Shown one piece after another: positions 43,755-50,054 of a stretch of 64,000 nt of DNA (positions are counted from its first letter, which is position 1; the number at the start of each line of letters is the position of its first letter). The translations under genes were made by a program, and so were the position numbers. Source of the stretch: Ramlibacter sp. (GTDB lineage Bacteria; Pseudomonadota; Gammaproteobacteria; Burkholderiales; Burkholderiaceae_C); assembly GCF_028291745.1 (NCBI RefSeq), contig NZ_JAQGNQ010000010.1, positions 1-64,000 on the forward strand. The letters run 5' to 3'. The notes beneath the pieces are model-generated. The model was not told the origin of the DNA, made no database searches, and worked only from the letters and a program-made list of their open reading frames with translations.

Positions 43755-44060
43755 ATGAAGAGCATTGCAGCGGGCCTCGTGGCCCTTGCGACGATGGGCC
43801 TGGCCGCGACGGCATTCGCTGCCGACGGCAAGGCCGTTTACGAACAAACCTGCGCGATGTGCCATGCGGCCGGCGTGGCCAATGCGCCGAAACTCGGCGA
43901 CAAGGCGGCCTGGGCACCGCGCGTGGCGACCGGCAAGCCCGCCCTGGTGGCCTCGGTCACCGGCGGCAAGGGCGCGATGCCACCCAAGGGCGGCAACGCC
44001 GCGCTGAGCGCGGACGACCTGAGCGCCGCGGTGGACTTCCTGATGGCCGCGGCGAAGTAG
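43755..44060 (+). CDS. Small monohaem class I cytochrome c (c5-like)
   Basis: A 101-residue periplasmic cytochrome: signal peptide MKSIAAGLVALATMGLAATAFAA, haem site CAMCH at the start of GVANAPKLGDKAAWAPR, and the distal Met region GKGAMPPKGGNAALS. This is the cytochrome c5 pattern. Its sequence closely parallels the N-terminal domain of the protein at 52406-53554. AAGGAGAAAG precedes the ATG, and a terminator follows. It is a plausible soluble electron carrier between the inner membrane and the cytochrome locus. Confidence 0.9.
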   Translation: MKSIAAGLVALATMGLAATAFAADGKAVYEQTCAMCHAAGVANAPKLGDKAAWAPRVATGKPALVASVTGGKGAMPPKGGNAALSADDLSAAVDFLMAAAK

Positions 44061-44079
44061 GCAACACGCGTACCCGTGC

Positions 44080-44110
44080 AAGCAGCCCCTTCGAGGGCTG
44101 CTTTTCTTTT
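44080..44110 (+). terminator. Rho-independent terminator after cytochrome c
   Basis: Stem AGCAGCCC (44081-44088) and GGGCTGCT (44095-44102) around a CTTCGA loop, followed by TTTTCTTTT. It lies 20 bases after the cytochrome stop. Confidence 0.85.
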
Positions 44111-44132
44111 GCGGAGGAATGCGGGGGAATAG

Positions 44133-44217
44133 CCAAAGGAGGCAAAGGGTGCAAAAGGAAAATCAAACGTCATTGGATTTTTTTGCGTCCTTTGCGAATC
44201 CTTCGCGCCCTTTGCGT
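44133..44217. repeat. Intergenic inverted and short tandem repeat element
   Basis: The left arm (about 44142-44164, GCAAAGG-N2-GCAAAA...AAATC) pairs imperfectly with the right arm (about 44176-44195), and the right side carries three CCTTTGCG/CCTTCGCG-like units. It lies between the ends of convergent genes. It resembles short intergenic repeats seen in many betaproteobacteria and could also act as a terminator for the minus-strand gene. Confidence 0.5.
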
Positions 44218-44239
44218 TCGGATGTCCGCCTTCTGCCCG

Positions 44240-45385
44240 CTACTGCCCCGACGCGATCCCCGGCACCGGATGGAACGCGCGCGAGATGTACGCCGCCACC
44301 GCCTCGATATCCGACGCCGGCATCACGCTTTTCCACGCCGGCATCGACGTGCCCGGCAGGCCCTCGCCGATGGCGCGCAGGATGCGCTCGCCGGTCATCC
44401 CCTTCATCTCCACCGCGCTGGTCAGGTCGCGCGGATGCGGCTCGAGGAAGCTGCCGATCCAGCCCTTGGACGTGCCGTCGCCCGCATGGCAGAAAGCGCA
44501 GTTCTTCTGGAACAGACGCTCACCCCGCAGCTCCTGCGCCGTCGCGGCCACCAGCACGGGCGGCGTGTCGTGCACGACGTAGTTGGCGGCCAGCTGCGCC
44601 TCGGGCCGGGTGGGCGAGCGCACCGGCACGCTGCCATCCGGCGCGGAGAAGGTGTGCGTCGCCGGCCGCACCGGATGCGCCGCGCCCTCGGGCGCCGAGC
44701 GCGGCACGTTTTGGTGGCAGCTGGTGCAGTACGCATCGCGCGGGAAGCTCACCGGCCGCGACTCCCAGACCTTGCCGGGATCGTTCACCTTGCCGTGGTC
44801 GTGGCAGGTGATGCAGGTGCTGCGGAACAGGCGCATGCCTTTCCGCTGGTCCGGCGTGAGCTGCTCCCACGGCGTGTCGATGGCGAGCTCGCCGCGCGCG
44901 AACGGGAAGGCCACGGCGTTGCGCTCGTGGTCGGGCCAGCCGTTTTCCTTGCTGTGATAGCGCGTGTTCCCAGCCTGCTTGTCCATGAACTCGTCGCGCA
45001 CGAAATCGGCGACCGCCGCCATCTCGGCCTCCGAGAGGATGCCGGTGAAGCCCTTCATCGCGGTGCCGGACTTGCCGTTGCGGATGGCAGCGATCATGGC
45101 CGCGCGCGACAGGTCCTGCGCCCGCGTGGCGCGGAAGTCGCGCGGCTTCGGGTCGAGGTAGCTGGTGGCCAGCGTCTTCGCGTCGCCCGAGTAGCCGTGG
45201 CAGAAGTAGCAGCGGAAGTTGTAGATCGCGCGCCCCTGCTCCACGGTGGCCGCGCTGGCGACCGGGGTCGCCGCGCGTGGCGCGCGTTCACCGCAGGCGG
45301 CCAGCAGCGCCATGCCGGCCACGACGAAGGCGGCGGCGGCGTGCCGCAGCCAGCCGGCCGCCCTACTGCCGGTTCCTCGCGACAT
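44240..45385 (-). CDS. Tetrahaem class I-type cytochrome c lipoprotein
   Basis: A 381-residue exported protein with lipobox VAGMALLAAC (Cys about residue 31), so anchored in the outer or inner membrane. Four haem sites follow: CYFCH (first domain), CITCH and CTSCH (middle, about 60 residues apart), and CAFCH (last domain). The first and last domains have the DPKPRDF/EPHPRDL and GxxGTxM features of class I cytochromes that also occur in the gene upstream. It overlaps that gene by 23 bases. Likely role: electron transfer at the membrane surface, perhaps linking to the quinol side. Confidence 0.82.
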   Translation of the reverse strand: MSRGTGSRAAGWLRHAAAAFVVAGMALLAACGERAPRAATPVASAATVEQGRAIYNFRCYFCHGYSGDAKTLATSYLDPKPRDFRATRAQDLSRAAMIAAIRNGKSGTAMKGFTGILSEAEMAAVADFVRDEFMDKQAGNTRYHSKENGWPDHERNAVAFPFARGELAIDTPWEQLTPDQRKGMRLFRSTCITCHDHGKVNDPGKVWESRPVSFPRDAYCTSCHQNVPRSAPEGAAHPVRPATHTFSAPDGSVPVRSPTRPEAQLAANYVVHDTPPVLVAATAQELRGERLFQKNCAFCHAGDGTSKGWIGSFLEPHPRDLTSAVEMKGMTGERILRAIGEGLPGTSMPAWKSVMPASDIEAVAAYISRAFHPVPGIASGQ

Positions 45386-46511
45386 CGCTTGCCCCCGGCT
45401 GGATGAAGGCACGGAACACGTACTCCGAGACGTTGGCGATTTCCTGCGGCGACAGCACCTTGTCCCAGGCAGGCATCTCGGAGCCGCGCCGCCCCGCCGA
45501 GGTGGCCGCGAAGATCACCGGCCGGTTCAGCATCGCGCGCGACGCGTCGCTCGTGAAGACCCGCGGCTTCGGGTTGATGAAGTACGCGCGTGGCCCGTGG
45601 CCGTCGCCCTTGAGCCCGTGGCAGGTGGCGCAGTTGGCGTCGTAGAACTTGTGGCCGGCGGCAGCGTCCCCGCGCAGGCCGGCGGGCAAGGGCAGCGAGA
45701 CGTCGGCCTGGGTCGCCGGCGCCGCGGCGGGTGCCCTGGGGCTGGCGGGCACGGCGGCCGCAAGCTGCGGCGCGGGGGCCGCCGCTGCATGGGCCGGCAG
45801 GTCGCGCGCATGGCTGCCCGGGATCCCTTGTATGCCGTCGGACCGCATGATCGCGCCGCGGATGTAATCGACCACCGCCGCCATGTCTTCGCCGCTCAGG
45901 CGGCTGGCATAGCCTTGCATGGCGGTGCCCGGGCGGCCGGCGGCGACGGCGGCCAGCATGCGTTCGCGGGTGAGTTCGAGTTTCGCCTGTGGCGAGGAGA
46001 AATCGCGCGGCGCCGGCTTCAGGTTGGCGCTGGCCCACATCGAGCCGGTGCCGCCGTCGCCGTGGCAGACCGAGCACACGCGCGCATAGATCTGGCGGCC
46101 GCGGCTGTCGTCGTTGACGCTGGGCCGCATGAAGGTGCCGCGCACGTAGTCGACCACCTGGCCGACCTGCTCGTCGCTCAATTGCGTGTGCCAGCCGACC
46201 ATCGCGCTGCCCGGCACGCCGTTCCCGACCGCGGCGAGCATGCGTTCGCGCGTCAGCTCCTGCGCAGACTGCGGGCTGGTGAAGTCGCGCGGCGGCGGCT
46301 TCAGGCTGGCGGACGCGCGGCTGTTGCCGTCGCCGGCATCGCCGTGGCACACCGAGCAGTAGTTGTGATAGAGCGCCGCCGGGGTCTGCTGCGCGGCGTC
46401 CGGGCCGCGGTTCCCCGCCAGCGCCGGGCGGGCGGCGGCGAAGGCCAGCAGGAACACGGCGGCAGTCATCCAGAGGCGGGCGGGACGCAGCGAACGCGAG
46501 CTTCTGAACAT
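45363..46511 (-). CDS. Trihaem cytochrome c made of three class I domains
   Basis: A 382-residue exported protein: signal peptide ending RPALAG, then domain 1 (CSVCH, KPPPRDFTSPQ, GVPGSAMVGW), domain 2 (CSVCH, KPAPRDFSSPQ, GRPGTAMQGY), an Ala/Pro-rich linker of about 50 residues, and domain 3 (CATCH, NPKPRVFTS, GSEMPAW). The repeated domains show internal duplication. GGGAG before the ATG at 46511 decides between two in-frame starts. A sigma-54-like promoter lies 29-44 bases upstream. Likely a periplasmic electron wire. Confidence 0.85.
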   Translation of the reverse strand: MFRSSRSLRPARLWMTAAVFLLAFAAARPALAGNRGPDAAQQTPAALYHNYCSVCHGDAGDGNSRASASLKPPPRDFTSPQSAQELTRERMLAAVGNGVPGSAMVGWHTQLSDEQVGQVVDYVRGTFMRPSVNDDSRGRQIYARVCSVCHGDGGTGSMWASANLKPAPRDFSSPQAKLELTRERMLAAVAAGRPGTAMQGYASRLSGEDMAAVVDYIRGAIMRSDGIQGIPGSHARDLPAHAAAAPAPQLAAAVPASPRAPAAAPATQADVSLPLPAGLRGDAAAGHKFYDANCATCHGLKGDGHGPRAYFINPKPRVFTSDASRAMLNRPVIFAATSAGRRGSEMPAWDKVLSPQEIANVSEYVFRAFIQPGASDVARNRQ

Positions 46512-46539
46512 GTCCACTCCCATGAGATAGCGGCTGGCC

Positions 46540-46555
46540 TGCAACTTCGATGCCA
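46540..46555 (-). promoter_or_regulatory. Sigma-54-like promoter, minus strand, for the class I cytochrome pair
   Basis: On the minus strand TGGCATCGAAGTTGCA matches TGGCACG-N4-TTGCA with two changes and exact GG-GC spacing. The predicted start lies about 18 bases before the ATG at 46511. It is back to back with the plus-strand promoter at 46569. Confidence 0.6.
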
Positions 46556-46568
46556 CCTGATCCGCGGG

Positions 46569-46584
46569 TGGCACGACGCTTGCG
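46569..46584 (+). promoter_or_regulatory. Sigma-54 promoter, plus strand, for the NHL lipoprotein
   Basis: TGGCACGACGCTTGCG matches the -24/-12 consensus TGGCACG-N4-TTGC in every defined position. The predicted start near 46596 leaves a 50-base leader before the ATG at 46646. It is the best sigma-54 match in the window. Confidence 0.7.
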
Positions 46585-46645
46585 TTTTCGCCCTCCGACC
46601 AACGGCCGGCAGGTGCCGGCACCCCAACCCGGAGACACCCCACAC

Positions 46646-47818
46646 ATGACCTCCCGATTCTCGAATCCGAGCCGCCGCTGCGCGCTTGTGGGAATGGCCG
46701 GAGTGCTGCTGGCAGCCTGTGCCGAGGCACCCAAGGTCTCATCCGCGAAGCCGGCAGAGATCCCCGCCTTTCCGCCGCCGCCGGAAGCCGCCCGCGTCTA
46801 CTGGGAGCGCAGCATTCGCAGCAGCGCCGACGTGGTGGCTGACGACAAGGACGGCACACTGCGCCGCATGGTCACCGGCGAGGGCCGCACCGGCCAGGCG
46901 CTGGACAAGCCTTATGGCATCGCGGCGCGTAATGGCAAGGTCTACGTCGGTGACACCGTCGCCCGCAACGTCGCCGTCTATGACCTGAACGCAAAGACCT
47001 TCACGCGCATCGGCGCCGACGATCCCGGCTCGCTGCGCATGCCCTTCGGCCTGGACCTCGACGACCGCGGCAACCTGTACGTGGTCGACGGCACGCTCAA
47101 GCGGGTGCACGTGTACGACGCCAGCGGCAAGTTTGTCCGCGCGATCGGCCAGGACATGCAATGGAGCCGGCCCGTGGGCGTGGCGATCGACAACGCGCGC
47201 AAGCGTCTGTACGTCGTGGACGCGGGCGGCGTGGACAAGCCGGACCACAAGGTGCGCGTGCTGGACCTCGACTCCGGCAAGCTGCTGTTCGAGATCGGCA
47301 GGCGCGGCGACGGCCCGGGCGAATTCAACCTGCCGCGCGATGTGGCCGTGGGCGCCGGCGGGCAGCTGTACGTGGTGGACGGCGGCAACTTCCGCGTGCA
47401 GGTGTTCGATGTCGACGGCAAGTTCGTGAGGACCTTTGGCGCCATCGGCCGGCAGAGCGGCCAGTTCTCGCGCCCGAAGGAAATCGCCAGCGACGCTGTC
47501 GGCAACCTGTACGTGGTCGACACGGCCTTCGGCAACTTCCAGATCTTCAATCCCGCCGGCCAGCTGTTGCTGGACGTGGGCAGCCGCGGCGCCAGCGACG
47601 GCCCGGCGAAGTTCATGCTGCCCTCGGGAATCGCAGTGGACAGTGACGGCCGCATCTACATGGCCGACCAGTTCTTCCGCAAGGTGGAGGTGTTCCGGCC
47701 GGCCGACCTGCCCGCGTCCGCCCGCTACGGCCAGCCCGCGGCCACTGCCGCAGTGACCCCCGCGCTGGTGCCGACGCCTGGCCAGCCCGCCGCCGCCGCG
47801 CCCTTGACGGCGCGCTGA
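46646..47818 (+). CDS. NHL-repeat (beta-propeller) lipoprotein
   Basis: A 390-residue protein with lipobox GVLLAAC (Cys25) and five to six NHL repeats from about residue 85 to 355, each with patterns such as RPVGVAIDNARKRLYVVDAG, LPRDVAVGAGGQLYVVDGGNFRVQVFD and RPKEIASDAVGNLYVVDTAFGNFQIFN. NHL propellers bind proteins or ligands and are often exported. NHL genes also accompany nanowire cytochrome genes such as omcS in Geobacter. The C-terminal tail is Ala/Pro-rich. A paralogue lies at 56395-57447. Role in cytochrome export or anchoring is inferred. Confidence 0.85.
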   Translation: MTSRFSNPSRRCALVGMAGVLLAACAEAPKVSSAKPAEIPAFPPPPEAARVYWERSIRSSADVVADDKDGTLRRMVTGEGRTGQALDKPYGIAARNGKVYVGDTVARNVAVYDLNAKTFTRIGADDPGSLRMPFGLDLDDRGNLYVVDGTLKRVHVYDASGKFVRAIGQDMQWSRPVGVAIDNARKRLYVVDAGGVDKPDHKVRVLDLDSGKLLFEIGRRGDGPGEFNLPRDVAVGAGGQLYVVDGGNFRVQVFDVDGKFVRTFGAIGRQSGQFSRPKEIASDAVGNLYVVDTAFGNFQIFNPAGQLLLDVGSRGASDGPAKFMLPSGIAVDSDGRIYMADQFFRKVEVFRPADLPASARYGQPAATAAVTPALVPTPGQPAAAAPLTAR

Positions 47819-47889
47819 GCGCTGCGTGCCTGCTTCCGGGAAAGGGCGAGGCGCCGATTCCTGGATGCGGGAAGCCCCCTTCGACCCCT

Positions 47890-47903
47890 TTGACGTGGAT
47901 CAA
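47890..47903. promoter_or_regulatory. FNR-type binding site before the OmcE-like gene
   Basis: TTGACGTGGATCAA matches TTGAT-N4-ATCAA with one change. Its centre lies about 50 bases before the -24 element at 47945, much as the FNR-type site at 43639 lies about 52 bases before the -24 element at 43697. Confidence 0.6.
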
Positions 47904-47944
47904 TTGTGGAGGTCCTTTCGGGCGCAAATCACGGCTTTCGGGCT

Positions 47945-47960
47945 TGGCACGCAAGATGCG
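47945..47960 (+). promoter_or_regulatory. Sigma-54-like promoter for the OmcE-like tetrahaem gene
   Basis: TGGCACGCAAGATGCG matches TGGCACG-N4-TTGC with one change and exact spacing. The predicted start near 47972 gives a leader of about 50 bases, like the NHL gene upstream. Confidence 0.55.
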
Positions 47961-48020
47961 ACTTGCCCCGTGATGGTTGCGGGAAGGTCCGCTGCCTCAC
48001 AACTTTCCAAGGAGATGGAC

Positions 48021-48869
48021 ATGGGCTGGAAGCAAGGGGCCGCGCAGGCGAAGGCCGCAAGGGGAGTCGGAACACTGCTGATGGCCCTGGCCGTCGCCGT
48101 GATCGGAATGACGATGTACATGCCGGCGCACGCGCAGATCGCCAGCACCAGGCACAACCTGGGGGCCAGCGGCACCGGGATCAACAAGTTCAGCGGCACC
48201 ACCGAGATCTGCGTGTTCTGCCACACGCCGCACGGAGCGGACACCAGCGCCGCGGTGCCGCTCTGGAACCGCACGCTGCCGAACCCGAACACCTTCACCA
48301 CCTATGACAGCCTGGGCACTTCCACGCTGGACGGCAAGGTGGCGCCGGTCGGCTCCGTTTCCATTGCCTGCCTCTCGTGCCATGACGGCGTGACGTCGAT
48401 GAGCGCGGTGATCAACCAGCCGGGCTCCGGTCTCGTCACCGACTTCAACACCGGCACCTGGTCCGGCGCCAACCAGATCGGCGGCGTGCTCAAGGACGGC
48501 CTGATCACCAAGATCGGCCAGGACCTGCGCAATGACCACCCGATCGGCATCCAGTACGGCGGTGGCGGCCTGAGCACCACGGCCAGGACCGGCACGCTGA
48601 GGGACGGCGACTTCAAGATGCCGGCCAACGCCGAGATCAACGGCACCACCGTGTGGTGGGTCGACACCGAAGCGACCCCCAACGGCACGCGCCAGAAGAC
48701 CGACATGCTGCTGTACACGCGCGCCGCCGTCGCGGGCTACGTCGGCCAGACCGATCCGGAGCCCTTCGTCGAGTGCGCGAGCTGCCATGACCCGCACACC
48801 AGCAACACCACCTTCCTGCGCATCAAGAACGATGGCAGCGCCGTGTGCCTGTCCTGCCACGTGAAGTAA
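48021..48869 (+). CDS. OmcE-like tetrahaem cytochrome, putative extracellular nanowire subunit
   Basis: A 282-residue exported protein. After a signal peptide (to about AHAQ39) it has four haem sites: CVFCH 64-68, CLSCH 117-121, CASCH 252-256, CLSCH 276-280. Exactly four other histidines occur: His45 (TRHNL), His71 (CHTPH), His173 (RNDHPIG) and His259 (CHDPH), enough for bis-His ligation of all haems. The order CxxCHTPHG, PLWNR, YDS, CLSCHDG, DLRNDHPIG, CHDPH, FLR, CLSCH follows Geobacter OmcE, whose subunits stack into filaments. AAGGAG spacing selects the ATG at 48021. It has its own promoter and terminator, fitting high expression. The next gene is a prolyl isomerase, as in OmcE/OmcS regions. 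Filament formation is inferred, not shown. Confidence 0.82.
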   Translation: MGWKQGAAQAKAARGVGTLLMALAVAVIGMTMYMPAHAQIASTRHNLGASGTGINKFSGTTEICVFCHTPHGADTSAAVPLWNRTLPNPNTFTTYDSLGTSTLDGKVAPVGSVSIACLSCHDGVTSMSAVINQPGSGLVTDFNTGTWSGANQIGGVLKDGLITKIGQDLRNDHPIGIQYGGGGLSTTARTGTLRDGDFKMPANAEINGTTVWWVDTEATPNGTRQKTDMLLYTRAAVAGYVGQTDPEPFVECASCHDPHTSNTTFLRIKNDGSAVCLSCHVK

Positions 48870-48878
48870 AGCAAGTCG

Positions 48879-48917
48879 TGCCGGATGCGTCCGGCACATG
48901 TCTTGCACTCAGTGCAA
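48879..48917. other. Two adjacent hairpins overlapping a sigma-54-like sequence
   Basis: GTGCCGGA-TGCG-TCCGGCAC (48879-48898) and TTGCACT-C-AGTGCAA (48903-48917) are perfect inverted repeats. CGGCACATGTCTTGCA at 48892-48907 spans both and keeps the GG/GC spacing of a sigma-54 promoter with two changes. It could drive the long operon starting at 48967, but a terminator lies just downstream, so the promoter reading is uncertain. Confidence 0.4.
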
Positions 48918-48923
48918 TACCAC

Positions 48924-48949
48924 GGGGCCTGATGGCCCCTTTTCTTTTT
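48924..48949 (+). terminator. Rho-independent terminator after the OmcE-like gene
   Basis: Stem GGGGCC (48924-48929), loop TGAT, stem GGCCCC (48934-48939), then TTTTCTTTTT. It separates the OmcE-like gene from the prolyl isomerase operon, or reduces read-through so the filament subunit is made in excess. Confidence 0.85.
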
Positions 48950-48966
48950 CACCGAGGCGAAAGAGC

Positions 48967-50025
48967 ATGTCCATGAAGACCCTTCCCTTCACCCGCGCCG
49001 CGCTGGCCACCTGCATGGCGCTCGCCACGCTGCCGATCGGCGCGGCCGCTGCCACCGCCGCGCCGGTCGCGGCGCAAGCCCCGGCACCGGCGTCCGCACG
49101 CTCGAATGCCGCGCCGTTCGCCAAGGTCGGCGAGACCGTGATCACGCACCAGGATTTCGACGCCGCGTTCGCGCAGGCCGCGCGCAGCAAGTTCTATCAC
49201 GGCAAGCCGCCGCAAGCCGATATCGCGAAGCTGCAGCGCGAGGTCGGCCAGAGTCTCGTGGACGACCTCCTGCTCGCCCGCGAAGCGAGGCGACGCAAGA
49301 TCGCGCCCGACGCCGGCGCCGTGCACAAGGTGATCGCCGGCTACGACGAGCGCTACAAGGACAGCGCGCAATGGAAGCTCGATCGCCCGCAGGTGGTGCC
49401 CGGGCTGGTGGCGAAGCTGGAACGTGACAGCATCATCGAGCAGCTCGCGACGCAGGTGAAGGCCGTCAGCGAGCCGACGACCGCGCAGATCGAACAGTAC
49501 TACCAGGCGCACAAGGACAAGTTCACCTCGCCCGAGCAGGTGCACCTGCAGATGATCCTGCTGAAGGTCGATCCCTCCTCGCCGCAGGCGCAGTGGGACG
49601 GTGCCCGGCAGGAAGCCGCGGCGATCGTCGGCCGCCTGAAAAAGGGCGCCTCCTTCGCCGAGCTCGCCAAGGTGCACTCGAGCGATCCTTCGGCCGAACG
49701 GGGCGGCGACCTGGGCTACCTCCACCAGGGCATGCTGCCCGAGCCGGCGCAGCAGGCCGTGGACCGGATGAAGCCGGGCGAGACCAGCGAGCCGGTCGCC
49801 GTGCTCGAAGGCGTGGCGGTGCTGCGCCTGCTGGAACGCAAGCTGCCCGTGCTGAACCCGCTGGCCGGCGTGCGCGATCGCGCGCGCGACCTGTACCTGC
49901 GCGGCAAGGGCGACGAGGCGTGGAACGCGCTGCTGGCAACGCTGCGCCGGGACAACCCCGTCACGCTCGACGAATCTCGCTTGTTGCCGCTGGCCAAGGC
50001 GGACGACGGCGCGGCCGCGCGCTAG
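48967..50025 (+). CDS. Parvulin-type (PpiC/SurA-like) periplasmic prolyl isomerase
   Basis: A 352-residue exported protein. The signal peptide ends around AAAATA, an N-terminal SurA-like helical domain follows (FAKVGETVITHQDFDAAFAQAA, LQREVGQSLVDDLLLAREARRR), and a PpiC domain covers about 195-300 (QVHLQMILLKVDP, LKKGASFAELAKVHSSDPSAERGGDLGYL, LPEPAQQAVDRMKPGETSEPV). It opens a co-directional run of 12 genes ending at 62306. Such isomerases accompany nanowire cytochromes in Geobacter, where they may help fold the haem protein during export. Start at 48967 or 48973. Confidence 0.88.
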   Translation: MSMKTLPFTRAALATCMALATLPIGAAAATAAPVAAQAPAPASARSNAAPFAKVGETVITHQDFDAAFAQAARSKFYHGKPPQADIAKLQREVGQSLVDDLLLAREARRRKIAPDAGAVHKVIAGYDERYKDSAQWKLDRPQVVPGLVAKLERDSIIEQLATQVKAVSEPTTAQIEQYYQAHKDKFTSPEQVHLQMILLKVDPSSPQAQWDGARQEAAAIVGRLKKGASFAELAKVHSSDPSAERGGDLGYLHQGMLPEPAQQAVDRMKPGETSEPVAVLEGVAVLRLLERKLPVLNPLAGVRDRARDLYLRGKGDEAWNALLATLRRDNPVTLDESRLLPLAKADDGAAAR

Positions 50026-50054
50026 GGACGAACGCCGTGAGCCGCGGGCAGTGA

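Noticed and set aside
44133-44217. CRISPR-like short repeats
   Set aside because: Units are only about 8 bases, irregular and part of one hairpin; there are no spacers or cas genes.
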